A DNA stretch of 64,000 bases from an uncultured Lachnospiraceae bacterium (lineage in GTDB: Bacteria > Bacillota > Clostridia > Lachnospirales > Lachnospiraceae). Where the stretch lies: assembly GCA_945621435.1 (NCBI GenBank), contig CALZBR010000002.1, positions 35,570 through 99,569 of the forward strand, read 5' to 3'. Positions 1 to 8,838 of this stretch are shown here, in pieces. The number at the start of each line of letters is the position of its first letter. Within the stretch, counting starts at the first letter, position 1. The notes beneath the pieces are model-generated. The model was given only the letters and a program-made list of their open reading frames with translations. It was not told the origin of the DNA and made no database searches. A program made the position numbers and the translations under genes.

Positions 1-1261
1 AATTATTCTAATTTTTTTATCAGGCTTTTTCTCTTCTGCGGAAACGGCGCTGACCACGGTGAACCGTGTCAGAATGCGCACCCTTGAGGACGAGGGGAAC
101 AAACGCGCCGCCCGCGTCAATAAAATCCTCGAAAACTACAGTAAAATGTTAAGCGCCATTCTCATCGGCAACAATATAGTCAACATCACGGCCTCCTCTC
201 TCGCCACAACACTGGCACTGAGGATCAACCTTGCGGTGGGTATTGCAACCGGTATTCTGACCCTTGTGATTCTCATCACCGGCGAAATCGTTCCCAAGAC
301 ATTGGCCATGTATTCTTCGGATAAGCTGTCTCTGGCCTACAGCGGAATCATCTACCTTCTGATGCAGCTTCTGACTCCGGTCATCTATCTCATCGACAAG
401 CTGGCCGGCGGTATCCTGCGACTCCTGGGAATCGATCCGGGCAAGAAGGCTTCCACCATGACAGAAGCAGAGCTTCGCACCTATGTGGAAGTCAGTCACG
501 AGGACGGCGTCATCGAATCGGAAGAACGGGAAATGATCTACAATGTGTTTGACTTTTCAGATGCCCTTGCGAAGGATATCATGATTCCCCGCATCAATAT
601 GGTGACGGTAAGCGTTGACGCTACCTACGACAAGGTGCTCAGCGTGTTCCGCGAGTGCATGTACACCCGGCTTCCCGTTTATCAGAATGATAAGGACAAT
701 ATCATCGGTCTCATCAACATCAAGGATTTCATCGTTGTCACCGACAGTGAGAATTTTAAAATTCAAGACATATTAAGAGATGCCCATTATACATACGAAT
801 ATAAAAAGGTGGCGGATCTCCTTGTGGAGGTCAAAGAAAAAACCACTACCGTTACCTTCGTACTGAACGAATACGGTGCTACCGTCGGTATGATCACCCT
901 GGAGGATCTGCTGGAGGAAATCGTAGGCGAGATTCGTGATGAATACGATGCCGATGAAATAGAGCGGATCAAAAATGTCGGCGAGCGCACCTGGCTGATC
1001 GAGGGAAGCATGAAACTCGACGATATCAACGATGAGCTGGGAACGGATCTGGACAGCGAGGATTACGATTCCATCAGCGGCATTATCATCGAGAGCCTGG
1101 ACAGACTCCCGGAAGACAATGAAGAAGTCACTCTGGCAAACGGGATTCGCCTGAAGGTTCAGGGAATCGACCAGAACCGGATTAACAAGGTATTGGTTAC
1201 TCTCCCCGAGGAACAGGAACCGGAAAAAGACGAGACAGACAAAGAAGCACAGACAAACTAA
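1..1261 (+). CDS. CorC/HlyC-type hemolysin-family membrane protein, 5' end missing
   Basis: The reading frame is open from base 2 to the TAA at 1259-1261 and gives about 419 residues, so the true start lies left of the window. An internal GTG at 59 could be mistaken for a start, but the residues before it (a hydrophobic stretch ending SSAETALTT) are the typical N-terminal part of the CNNM/DUF21 membrane domain. After the membrane domain come a cytoplasmic pair of CBS domains (around IMIPRINMVTV and the NEYGATVGMITLEDL region) and a C-terminal CorC_HlyC domain, followed by a charged tail rich in E and K. Members of this family are linked to Mg2+/Co2+ or Na+ transport and are often named hemolysins. 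The family assignment is sure; the transported ion is not visible in the sequence. Confidence 0.9.
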   Translation, partial: IILIFLSGFFSSAETALTTVNRVRMRTLEDEGNKRAARVNKILENYSKMLSAILIGNNIVNITASSLATTLALRINLAVGIATGILTLVILITGEIVPKTLAMYSSDKLSLAYSGIIYLLMQLLTPVIYLIDKLAGGILRLLGIDPGKKASTMTEAELRTYVEVSHEDGVIESEEREMIYNVFDFSDALAKDIMIPRINMVTVSVDATYDKVLSVFRECMYTRLPVYQNDKDNIIGLINIKDFIVVTDSENFKIQDILRDAHYTYEYKKVADLLVEVKEKTTTVTFVLNEYGATVGMITLEDLLEEIVGEIRDEYDADEIERIKNVGERTWLIEGSMKLDDINDELGTDLDSEDYDSISGIIIESLDRLPEDNEEVTLANGIRLKVQGIDQNRINKVLVTLPEEQEPEKDETDKEAQTN

Positions 1262-1349
1262 AAACAGGCGTCATGGCAGGAGTGAAGCATTACCCCCTGT
1301 TCCATGGCGCATGTTCTACTTAATGATTACCTGTTAAATAAATGAAGCA

Positions 1350-2711
1350 TCAGATTCCCTTCGCTTCCGGAAAGATCACCCGAATCTCGGTTCCCCTGCC
1401 CGGTTCGCTCTCCAGTTCGATCGTCGCACCGAGTTTTTCCACGATATGCTTAACAATGGCAAGCCCCAGTCCCGTTCCGCCGGTGGACTTGGAGCGACTC
1501 TTGTCCACTCTGTAAAAGCGCTCGAAAATCCTATCCTGATGCTCCTTTGGAATACCGATTCCCGTATCCTGAACAGACAGGATTACACTTCCTACTTTCC
1601 TGCCTTCCTCCGGGGATTTACAGATATTTGTGCTCACGGTCACACTGCCTCCCGCGTTGTTGTATCGAATGGCATTGTCGCAGAGATTGTAGATCAGTTC
1701 TTCCACCATCTGTCTGTCCCCCTGCACCCTGCAGTCTTCCCCGCAGACCTTCAGCGTCACCTCACTCTTTTCCGCATTTCTGCGAAGATTTTCGGCACAG
1801 CTCTCTGCCACTTCCCTCAGGTTCAGCAGTTCAAAGACAGGTTCCTTTTCGCTTCCGTCCAGTTCCGAAAGCCGTATGATATCATTGATCAGGGTTAGCA
1901 ATCTGTCCGCGCTGCTCCGTATGCCATGGGCAAAGCGCACAATATCCGTCTCAGAAGCCATCCCTGTCTCAATCAGCTCTGCATAGCCGGAAATGGACGT
2001 CAGCGGCGTTTTCAGTTCATGGGAAACATTTGCCGTGAACTCCTGACGCATCCTTGCATTCTTTATGATATCCTGATGCTGTTTCTGAATGGTATTGATA
2101 AAGGGAATCAATTCTTCATAGTCGGCAGTACTTATTTCGGAATCCATGTTTTCCGCCATTTTGCTGATAGGGTACAGCAGCTTCTCCGTCAGAAAATGTG
2201 CCAGTCCCAGACTAAGCAGGATCAAAGCCGCAAATATCCACAATATCGTGGGAAAAACAGAAGTAAACATGCTGACCATGCTGTCTGCATTTCTTGCCAC
2301 TCTCAGTACAGAACCATCCTCCAGACGAAGCGCATAGTAAAATGTATTGCTCGCCAGGGTCTCTGAATTTCTGACAGTCTGCCCCTCCCCAGAGTTCAAT
2401 GCCTCCCTGATTTCCGGACGGTCAAGATGATTCTTCAGTTGTGTGATGTCCGCCTTATTGTCATAGAGCACCTCACCTCCGGGACTTACCAGGGTCAGTC
2501 TGATCTCCATATCCTTCATTGTTTCAAAATATTCCGGTTCCTCAGCTCCCTCATCCCACCTTAGCTCCTTCAGCAGGTCTGCGTATTCCTTCAGATCGCT
2601 CATCATCTGTTTTCGAAACAGACTGTGATACACCGCTGCCACCAGCCCGATGGACAGCACAATGGCTACCACAGAGATTATCACGAACAATCGGTTGATC
2701 CTTTTTTTCAT
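1350..2711 (-). CDS. phoR: PhoR-type phosphate sensor histidine kinase
   Basis: This 453-residue membrane kinase has one N-terminal membrane segment (about 8-28), an extracytoplasmic domain (30-150), a second membrane segment (about 151-173), a DHp domain with the phosphorylated His231 in VSHELKTPLTS, and a catalytic ATPase domain with the N box (YNLCDNAIRY, 341-350), DTGIGIP (382-388) and GGTGLGLAIV (411-420). It starts 9 bases after the response regulator gene, so the two form a pair. Their position at the end of the pst-phoU cluster argues that the pair senses phosphate limitation, probably through PstSCAB-PhoU. The kinase class is certain; the phosphate role rests on context and on the PhoR-like architecture. 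Confidence 0.88.
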   Translation of the reverse strand: MKKRINRLFVIISVVAIVLSIGLVAAVYHSLFRKQMMSDLKEYADLLKELRWDEGAEEPEYFETMKDMEIRLTLVSPGGEVLYDNKADITQLKNHLDRPEIREALNSGEGQTVRNSETLASNTFYYALRLEDGSVLRVARNADSMVSMFTSVFPTILWIFAALILLSLGLAHFLTEKLLYPISKMAENMDSEISTADYEELIPFINTIQKQHQDIIKNARMRQEFTANVSHELKTPLTSISGYAELIETGMASETDIVRFAHGIRSSADRLLTLINDIIRLSELDGSEKEPVFELLNLREVAESCAENLRRNAEKSEVTLKVCGEDCRVQGDRQMVEELIYNLCDNAIRYNNAGGSVTVSTNICKSPEEGRKVGSVILSVQDTGIGIPKEHQDRIFERFYRVDKSRSKSTGGTGLGLAIVKHIVEKLGATIELESEPGRGTEIRVIFPEAKGI

Positions 2712-2720
2712 ACTCGTACC

Positions 2721-3398
2721 TCATTCTCCGAGAAGATACCCCACGTTTCTCACTGTTTTTATCAGAGCTCCCCCCGGACCAAGCTTTTGTCTCAAGGTCT
2801 TGATATGCATATCCAGTGTCCTGGATTCTCCTTCAAAATCGGTTCCCCAGATACGGTCCAGGATTACCTCTCTGGTGGTCACCACACCTGCGTTTGTAAG
2901 CAGAAGCTTCAGAAGCTCATACTCCTTATAGGTGAGCTCACAGGGCTTTTCATTTACAGTCACCCGGTGTTTTTCACGATTCAGGCTGATACAGCCGAAG
3001 CTGATGATTTTCTCCTTCTCCTCCGTTCTCTCGCTTCTGCGAAGCAACGCCTTGATTCTGGAGATCAGCTCCATAACGCCAAAGGGCTTGGTCAGATAGT
3101 CATCCGCACCGAGGTCCAGCCCCTTCACCTTGTCAATCTCTGTGGTCTTGGCTGTAACCAATATGATGGGAATCATCACCGTTTCCTTATCTGCCCTGAG
3201 CCTTTTCACAATACTTAACCCATCTTCATCCGGCAGCATGATATCCAGGAGCACCAGATCGGGCAGCTCCTTCTGCAGGGCGTGGCGAAATCCTTCCGCA
3301 GTCTCGAACCCTTCCACGCGATATCCCACATTGGTCAGCGCATAGCTCTCAATCTCCTGAATACTCTTGTCATCCTCTACCACATAAATCAATGCCAT
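2721..3398 (-). CDS. phoB: PhoB/PhoP-type response regulator (OmpR family)
   Basis: The protein has 225 residues. It has an N-terminal receiver domain with acidic residues at 9-10, the phospho-acceptor Asp52 in LVLLDIMLP and Lys104 in LTKPFG, followed by a C-terminal winged-helix DNA-binding domain (about 125-225) with the typical ELTYKEYELLKLL and RTLDMHIKTLRQKL stretches. It precedes the sensor kinase gene by 9 bases and follows the Na+/Pi cotransporter gene. By context it is the regulator that would bind the PhoP-box-like repeats upstream of pstS and of the cotransporter gene. The symbol phoB follows common usage; in Gram-positive nomenclature it would be phoP. Confidence 0.87.
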   Translation of the reverse strand: MALIYVVEDDKSIQEIESYALTNVGYRVEGFETAEGFRHALQKELPDLVLLDIMLPDEDGLSIVKRLRADKETVMIPIILVTAKTTEIDKVKGLDLGADDYLTKPFGVMELISRIKALLRRSERTEEKEKIISFGCISLNREKHRVTVNEKPCELTYKEYELLKLLLTNAGVVTTREVILDRIWGTDFEGESRTLDMHIKTLRQKLGPGGALIKTVRNVGYLLGE

Positions 3399-3483
3399 TC
3401 TATCATTTCCTTTCCATGACCCTCTCCTCTAAAAGTAACACTGATTGCCCATCCCACGCAAGCAGGAATTGAGCCATGACGAT

Positions 3484-5253
3484 TCAGGGCAGGGCATACC
3501 GATCTCTGTAGGCCAGGACTCTTCCCTGAAAATCGATATTCTCGCTTCTCTTAAGGCTGTCCAGATAGGCGTGGGGATCAAACTCCTCTCCCTGTTTCTG
3601 CATGGTACTCAGTGCAATATTGGAGCAGTGATCCGCCACACGCTCCAGATTTGCCGTAATATCCGACAACAGAAATCCCAGTTCAATGGTGCAATTCCCC
3701 TTTTGAAGTCTCTTGATATGACGTTGCTTGATCTTCAGGCTCAGTCCGTCAATCACCTCTTCCAGGGGTTCAACCCGGGAGGCCAGGGCCGTATCCTCAT
3801 TGGCAAATCCGAGCATGGTCATCTTTAGGATATCATGAATTGCCTCTCCGAACACCTTCACCTCCTGCTTTGCCTTATCCGAAAACACCAGCTTCTGCTC
3901 CTGCATTTTCTCCGCTGCCTCCTTGATGTTTCTGGCATGGTCTGAGATACGTTCAAAATCTCCAATACAGTGCAGGATGGAGGAGAGGGTATGACTGTCC
4001 TGCTCCGACATGTCCCTGGCACTGAGCTTCACCAGATAGCTCCCCAGCTCATCCTCATATCTGTCCACCTTTTCCTCCAGCTCCTCCACCTTTTTTGCCA
4101 CATCCGCATCATATTGTTCTAAGAGCCCCAGCGCCAGATTTACCGACTCCTCCGCCAGCTCTGCCATGGAGACAGCGGCAGTACGGCTCTGCTCCACCGC
4201 ATAGGCAGGAATCTCCAGAAAACGCACATCCAGCAGCTGCAGGGATTCCTCCGGCTCCCCCTTTTCCCCGGCTGAAGGCATATCTCTTACCGTCAGGCAG
4301 GCCAGCTTTACCAACCCCTTGGAAAAAGGCAGCAGACAGATGGTGGAAATCACATTAAAGATACTGTGTATCGCAGCGATGCCAAAGGTATTGGCGGGCT
4401 GCGCCAGAAAGGCAAAGGGACGAACAGCATTCACAGAATAAAATACCACCATGAAAAGAATCGTTCCGATAATATTGAAATACAGATGCACCAGGGCAGC
4501 CCGTTTCGCATTCTTGCTTGCCCCCACGCCGGACAGCATGGCCGTCACACAGGTACCGATATTCTGTCCCATGATAATCGGCAGTGCTGCGTCATACCCC
4601 ACTGCTCCGGTCATACACAATACCTGCAGGATGCCCACCGATGCTGAAGAGGACTGTATGACTGCCGTCAGCACAAGCCCCGCCAGCATACCGAGAATGG
4701 GATTGGAAAATCGGGTCAGCATACCGGTAAATTCCGGCACATCGGCCAGTGGTGCCACCGCACTGCTCATGGTATCCATACCAAACATCAGCACAGAAAA
4801 TCCCAGCAGGATCACTGCCACATTCTTCCTCTTGTCGTGCCTGGAAAACATCAGTAACCCCACACCCACTATGGCAAGAATTGGGGAAAAGGAGGTGGGC
4901 TTACATAATTTTAACAGGAAGGAACTGCTCTCAATTCCCTGAGTTCCCAGGATCCAGGAGGTGATAGTGGTGCCGATATTGGCGCCCATGATGATTCCCA
5001 CCGCCTGCTCCAGCTTCATGATTCCGGAATTTACAAACCCCACGACCATGACCGCGGTGGCAGAAGAAGACTGTATCACCGCCGTCACCCCGGCGCCCAT
5101 AAGAACAGCCTTCAGCGGATTATTGGTCAGCTTTTCCAGGACATGCTCAAAACGGCCTCCCGATACCTTCGCAAGACCGTCCCCCAGCAGATGCATTCCA
5201 TACAGAAAAAGTGCCAGTCCGCCCAACATTGTCAAAAACTGAAAGAAATCCAT
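3484..5253 (-). CDS. Na+/phosphate cotransporter with C-terminal PhoU-like domain
   Basis: I start this 589-residue protein at the ATG at 5253 (MDFFQFLTM), because a GAGGAAC ribosome binding site lies just upstream and the alternative 26-residue extension to 5331 is not like the family. Two repeated Na_Pi_cotrans membrane modules each carry the diagnostic QSSS motif (VIQSSSATA and VIQSSSASV). A cytoplasmic helical region in the last third resembles PhoU. The family (NptA/YjbB-like) moves phosphate with sodium; export has been shown for some bacterial members, so direction is open. The gene lies between phoU and the response regulator, behind its own PhoP-box-like repeats at 5319-5359, so it probably responds to phosphate. 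Confidence 0.9.
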   Translation of the reverse strand: MDFFQFLTMLGGLALFLYGMHLLGDGLAKVSGGRFEHVLEKLTNNPLKAVLMGAGVTAVIQSSSATAVMVVGFVNSGIMKLEQAVGIIMGANIGTTITSWILGTQGIESSSFLLKLCKPTSFSPILAIVGVGLLMFSRHDKRKNVAVILLGFSVLMFGMDTMSSAVAPLADVPEFTGMLTRFSNPILGMLAGLVLTAVIQSSSASVGILQVLCMTGAVGYDAALPIIMGQNIGTCVTAMLSGVGASKNAKRAALVHLYFNIIGTILFMVVFYSVNAVRPFAFLAQPANTFGIAAIHSIFNVISTICLLPFSKGLVKLACLTVRDMPSAGEKGEPEESLQLLDVRFLEIPAYAVEQSRTAAVSMAELAEESVNLALGLLEQYDADVAKKVEELEEKVDRYEDELGSYLVKLSARDMSEQDSHTLSSILHCIGDFERISDHARNIKEAAEKMQEQKLVFSDKAKQEVKVFGEAIHDILKMTMLGFANEDTALASRVEPLEEVIDGLSLKIKQRHIKRLQKGNCTIELGFLLSDITANLERVADHCSNIALSTMQKQGEEFDPHAYLDSLKRSENIDFQGRVLAYRDRYALP

Positions 5254-5318
5254 ACTTGTTCCTCGCTCTGATCTACCTTGCCAAATGAACCATACTACTA
5301 TTCCAAAGTATCTCCGCA

Positions 5319-5359
5319 ATGTAAAATCCAAAACCAGGAAATGTAAAATCTATGTAAAA
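5319..5359 (-). promoter_or_regulatory. PhoP-box-like direct repeats upstream of the Na+/Pi cotransporter gene
   Basis: The 8-mer ATGTAAAA (minus-strand TTTTACAT) occurs exactly at 5319-5326, 5341-5348 and 5352-5359. The spacings are 22 and 11 bases, so the copies are in phase with an 11-base period and one position near 5330 is degenerate. Repeats of a TTAACA-like hexamer on an 11-base period are the known form of PhoP boxes in Firmicutes. The site is 65-106 bases upstream of the cotransporter start, downstream of phoU. Identity as a PhoP site is inferred. Confidence 0.7.
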
Positions 5360-5402
5360 TCCGGACTGCAAAGGTTGCACCGGTCACATCCGTTTTACCG
5401 CC

Positions 5403-6119
5403 TCAATAGATTTCTCTGCCCTCAATCTCTCCCGTCAGGCGAAAAATTGTCCATCTTCCGATATTTACCGCATGATCTCCCACCTTTTCCAGATACTTCG
5501 CAATCATCAGGGCATCCACCACCTCGTCCGGATCCGGCTCCTGCTTCTTCATGGCGTCCATCAGCAGCTCCTTGACCTGATTGAAAAGACCGTCAATGAC
5601 ATCATCGCCGGCAATCACCTCCTCTGCCAGCTGTTTCTTTTCCTCGCGAAAGGCTGTCATGACCTCCCGCAGCATCTCTGTGGCACCCTGAAGCATTTCC
5701 AGCAGAACCTCATCCGCTTTTTTCTCCTGGTACGGCGCTTCTCCGCCAGCTCCCCGGGGGGACTGCTCCGCAGCTGTCCCATCTGCCCTTCTCCTCAGAT
5801 ACAGCTCTGCAATCTCTCCCGCATGGTCGCCGGTTCTCTCCAGCTCTGTGACTATCTTTAACACCGCCGTGACAAACCGCAGATCCCCCGCTACAACCGG
5901 CTGTTGTCTCGTCATCAGCAGGAGACACCCTGCCTCAATACTGCGCAACATATCTATCATTTCCCGGTCACTGTCCTGTAGGGTCATCATAAGCTCCGTA
6001 TTCTTATCCCTGACCGCCGCAAGCAGCTTTTCATAGCTTACAAGTGCACACTCCCCCATCTCCGTGACCTTGTTTTTCAGCTGTGTCAGTTCCCTCTCGA
6101 ATCCAATCCTTTGTGTCAT
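5403..6119 (-). CDS. phoU: Phosphate signalling protein PhoU
   Basis: PhoU links the state of the Pst transporter to the PhoR kinase and dampens the Pho response; it is cytoplasmic and binds metal ions. The 238-residue protein has the two helical repeats of the family: the first carries ERTGDHAGEIAE and the second YLEKVGDHAVNIGRW, which are the metal-binding (E/D)xxxD signatures. Between the repeats (about 110-140) is an extra Gly/Ala/Glu-rich, probably disordered stretch, making it somewhat longer than the usual 215-225 residues. A GGAGGAAGG ribosome binding site supports the start. It follows pstB in the usual order. Confidence 0.95.
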   Translation of the reverse strand: MTQRIGFERELTQLKNKVTEMGECALVSYEKLLAAVRDKNTELMMTLQDSDREMIDMLRSIEAGCLLLMTRQQPVVAGDLRFVTAVLKIVTELERTGDHAGEIAELYLRRRADGTAAEQSPRGAGGEAPYQEKKADEVLLEMLQGATEMLREVMTAFREEKKQLAEEVIAGDDVIDGLFNQVKELLMDAMKKQEPDPDEVVDALMIAKYLEKVGDHAVNIGRWTIFRLTGEIEGREIY

Positions 6120-6177
6120 AACCTTCCTCCTTCTCCCTCATCTGAACCTGCCCTCAATCGCAATTTTCCCGTCCTTC

Positions 6178-6942
6178 TCACCCGAATCTTCCGGTGATAT
6201 AGTCCTCCGTCCTCTGATCGGAGGGTCTGGAGAACACGACTCTCGTGGCGCCATACTCCACGACTTCTCCCACCAGGAAGAATGCCGTATTGTCAGACAC
6301 TCTGGCCGCCTGCTGCATATTGTGTGTCACAATGACAACAGTATATTTTTTCTTCAGCTCTTCCATCAGTTCCTCGATCTTCAGGGTGGAAATAGGATCC
6401 AGCGCCGAGGTCGGCTCATCCATCAAAAGCACCTCCGGCTCCACCGCCAGCGCCCTGGCGATACAGAGCCTTTGCTGCTGTCCGCCGGAGAGCCCCAGGG
6501 CTGATTTGTGAAGTCTGTCCTTTACCTCCTCAAAAATAGCCGCGTCCTTAAGTGACTTCTCTACGATGTCATTGAGCTTCTGCCTGTCCTTCAGACCATG
6601 CAGTCTGGGACCATAGGCGATATTGTCATAAATACTCATGGGAAAGGGGTTGGGCTGCTGAAACACCATTCCGACTTTTTTTCGCAGCAGTGTAGTATCC
6701 ACCCGGCTGTCATAGATATCTTCTCCGTCCATCAGGACCCTTCCCTCTATCCTGACGCCGTCCACCAGATCGTTCATCCGGTTCAGACATTTCAAAAAAG
6801 TAGATTTTCCACATCCGCTGGGACCGATCAGTGCAGTCACCTTTCCTCTCGGAATCTTCATGTCTATATGCTTCAGTGCCTGAAAATCATGAAAAAACAG
6901 ATTTAAATCCGTGATTTCAAGAATGTTTTTATCTTCCATCAT
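6178..6942 (-). CDS. pstB: Phosphate ABC transporter ATP-binding protein PstB
   Basis: PstB is the ATPase that powers high-affinity phosphate import through PstA and PstC. The 254-residue protein shows Walker [10 protein letters not shown] (40-48), the Q loop at [14 protein letters not shown], the ABC signature LSGGQQQR (151-158), Walker [13 protein letters not shown] (171-182) and the switch His in [21 protein letters not shown] is particularly PstB-like. There are two adjacent ATG codons (6942 and 6939); the second has the better distance from the AAAGGA ribosome binding site, a difference of one residue. Confidence 0.96.
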   Translation of the reverse strand: MMEDKNILEITDLNLFFHDFQALKHIDMKIPRGKVTALIGPSGCGKSTFLKCLNRMNDLVDGVRIEGRVLMDGEDIYDSRVDTTLLRKKVGMVFQQPNPFPMSIYDNIAYGPRLHGLKDRQKLNDIVEKSLKDAAIFEEVKDRLHKSALGLSGGQQQRLCIARALAVEPEVLLMDEPTSALDPISTLKIEELMEELKKKYTVVIVTHNMQQAARVSDNTAFFLVGEVVEYGATRVVFSRPSDQRTEDYITGRFG

Positions 6943-7006
6943 TTCCTTTCATTCCTCCATTCGGCTGACCGCTTGCTGTCCGGTTACAGCCTTCCTGCCT
7001 CCCGGC

Positions 7007-7894
7007 TTACTGCTTCGTCATTTTCCCGGTTACCAGCTTCAGCAGACCATTGATCACAAGCACTATGACAATCAGTACACAGCCGATTCCAAAGGCTGTC
7101 TCATACTCTCCGTTCTGCATCTGCAGATACAATTCTATCGTCAGCGAACCGCCCGGCTTTCCTGCCTTTTGCCACAAGCGTTCCAGATTTTTCAGCAGTC
7201 CGCCCCCCAGCCTCGGCAGCGCTCTTGCACTTCCCGCTGTAAAAAGCAGAGCTGCGGATTCCCCCACAATCCGCCCCACGGCAAGAATCACACCGGTGAG
7301 AATCCCCGGAACCGCAGACGGCAGGAGAACCGTCCTTATCATGTACCACTTAGCCGCACCCATTCCAAGCGCAGCACTTCGATAGCTGTCCGGAACCGTG
7401 CGCAGAGCCTCCTGGGTATTCCTCACAATCAGCGGAAGAATCATAAGACTTAAGGTCAGACATCCGTTTAAAATGGAATAATCCAGCCCCAGCGTAGCAC
7501 CGAAAAACACCATACCAAAGAGTCCGAAGATGACGGAAGGAATACCGGACAAGGTCTCTGTTGTGAACTCAATCATCCTCACCAGCCGCCCGGGCTTCGC
7601 ATATTCGTTCAGATAGATTGCTCCCCCGACACCGACAGGTGTGGCAATCAGAAGCGTGATGACGATTATGTATACTGTGTTTATCAGGTTGCCCGCGATT
7701 CCTACGGTTCCCTTCAATTCACTGGTGACATTGGTAAAAAACTCCGGCTTTAGCGCAGAAAATCCATGATAGAACACATATCCTATGATGCCTGCAAGCA
7801 GAAGCACCGAAACTGCAGAAGCTCCATAAATGATTCCCATCACAAAGGCTTCCAGGGGGCGCTTTCGCTTAATATACAATGTAGGTTCTTTCAT
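7007..7894 (-). CDS. pstA: Phosphate ABC transporter permease PstA
   Basis: This 295-residue inner-membrane permease has about six membrane segments and the cytoplasmic coupling loop of the binding-protein-dependent permease family (around ALRTVPDSYRSAALGMGAAKW). With PstC it forms the channel for phosphate. Its start overlaps the end of pstC by four bases (ATGA type), which points to translational coupling. It lies directly before pstB in the expected order. Confidence 0.95.
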   Translation of the reverse strand: MKEPTLYIKRKRPLEAFVMGIIYGASAVSVLLLAGIIGYVFYHGFSALKPEFFTNVTSELKGTVGIAGNLINTVYIIVITLLIATPVGVGGAIYLNEYAKPGRLVRMIEFTTETLSGIPSVIFGLFGMVFFGATLGLDYSILNGCLTLSLMILPLIVRNTQEALRTVPDSYRSAALGMGAAKWYMIRTVLLPSAVPGILTGVILAVGRIVGESAALLFTAGSARALPRLGGGLLKNLERLWQKAGKPGGSLTIELYLQMQNGEYETAFGIGCVLIVIVLVINGLLKLVTGKMTKQ

Positions 7895-8808
7895 TTTTCC
7901 TCCCCTCCACCTTTCAGGATTCTATTGAGCACCACATTAATCAGCATAATAAACACAAACAATACCAATCCTATGGTAAACAGCATCTGCCTGTGGGTTC
8001 CCTGGGAATACCCCATCTCGGACACAATGGCAGTGGTCAGAAAACGAACCGAGTTAAAGGGCAACGGAAGATTAACACTGCTGCCGGAGACAAGAGTCAC
8101 GGCCATGGCTTCTCCCACAGCCCTTCCCACGCCCAGTACCACTGCCGTAACAATGCCCGATTTTGCAGCGGGAAGTACTGCGCGGAAAATGGTCTGCACC
8201 TTGGAAGCTCCCAGCGCCAGGGAGGCTGCCCTGATATCCTTCCGCACGGATTCGATGGCTGTCTGACTGATATTGATCACTGTGGGCAGAATCATAATCG
8301 CCAGCACCAATACTGCGGATAACAGATTGGAACCTCCGGTAAACTGATGCGTCTTGGAATCCCTGAAAAGAACCAGTTCCAGTCGGTACATCAGGGGATT
8401 CAACAGATAAATACCCAACAGTCCATAGATCACCGAGGGAATACCGGCCAGCAGTTCCACCGCCGGCTTCACAATGGCCGCCGTATATTTTCCGGAGATT
8501 TCCGCCAGAAAAACTGCGGTCATAAGTCCTATGGGTACGCCAATCAGAATCGCCAGAAAGGTTCCCACCACGGAAGTGAGAATCACATACAGAATTCCGT
8601 ATTTCGGTTCTGCCCCGGTAGGCTCCCAGGCAGTTTCAAACAGGATATCCTTCAAGCCCACCTTAAATATGGCAGGCGTACCGCTGATCATCATATACAA
8701 GGTTATGGAAGCTACGGCAAGAATGGCAAAGGAGGCGCAGACAGTAAAAATCATCTGCGCTGTTCTCTCCACCAATGCCTTATTCCTTTTATTCGAGATT
8801 ATCGTCAT
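7891..8808 (-). CDS. pstC: Phosphate ABC transporter permease PstC
   Basis: This is the second permease of the Pst system, 305 residues with about six membrane segments and the coupling-loop motif around ESVRKDIRAASLALGASK. I use the ATG at 8808 (MTIISNKR) because AGAAAGG lies at a good distance upstream. A GTG at 8838 would add ten residues and start directly after the pstS stop, but it has a weak ribosome binding site. The gene follows pstS and overlaps pstA. Confidence 0.95.
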   Translation of the reverse strand: MTIISNKRNKALVERTAQMIFTVCASFAILAVASITLYMMISGTPAIFKVGLKDILFETAWEPTGAEPKYGILYVILTSVVGTFLAILIGVPIGLMTAVFLAEISGKYTAAIVKPAVELLAGIPSVIYGLLGIYLLNPLMYRLELVLFRDSKTHQFTGGSNLLSAVLVLAIMILPTVINISQTAIESVRKDIRAASLALGASKVQTIFRAVLPAAKSGIVTAVVLGVGRAVGEAMAVTLVSGSSVNLPLPFNSVRFLTTAIVSEMGYSQGTHRQMLFTIGLVLFVFIMLINVVLNRILKGGGEEK

Positions 8809-8838
8809 TTTTATGCCTTTCTGCGGAAGAGCAGACAC

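Noticed and set aside
1262..1349. Terminator between the CorC-like gene and phoR
   Set aside because: The partial repeat CATGGCAG/CTGTTCCATG gives only a weak stem and no T run.
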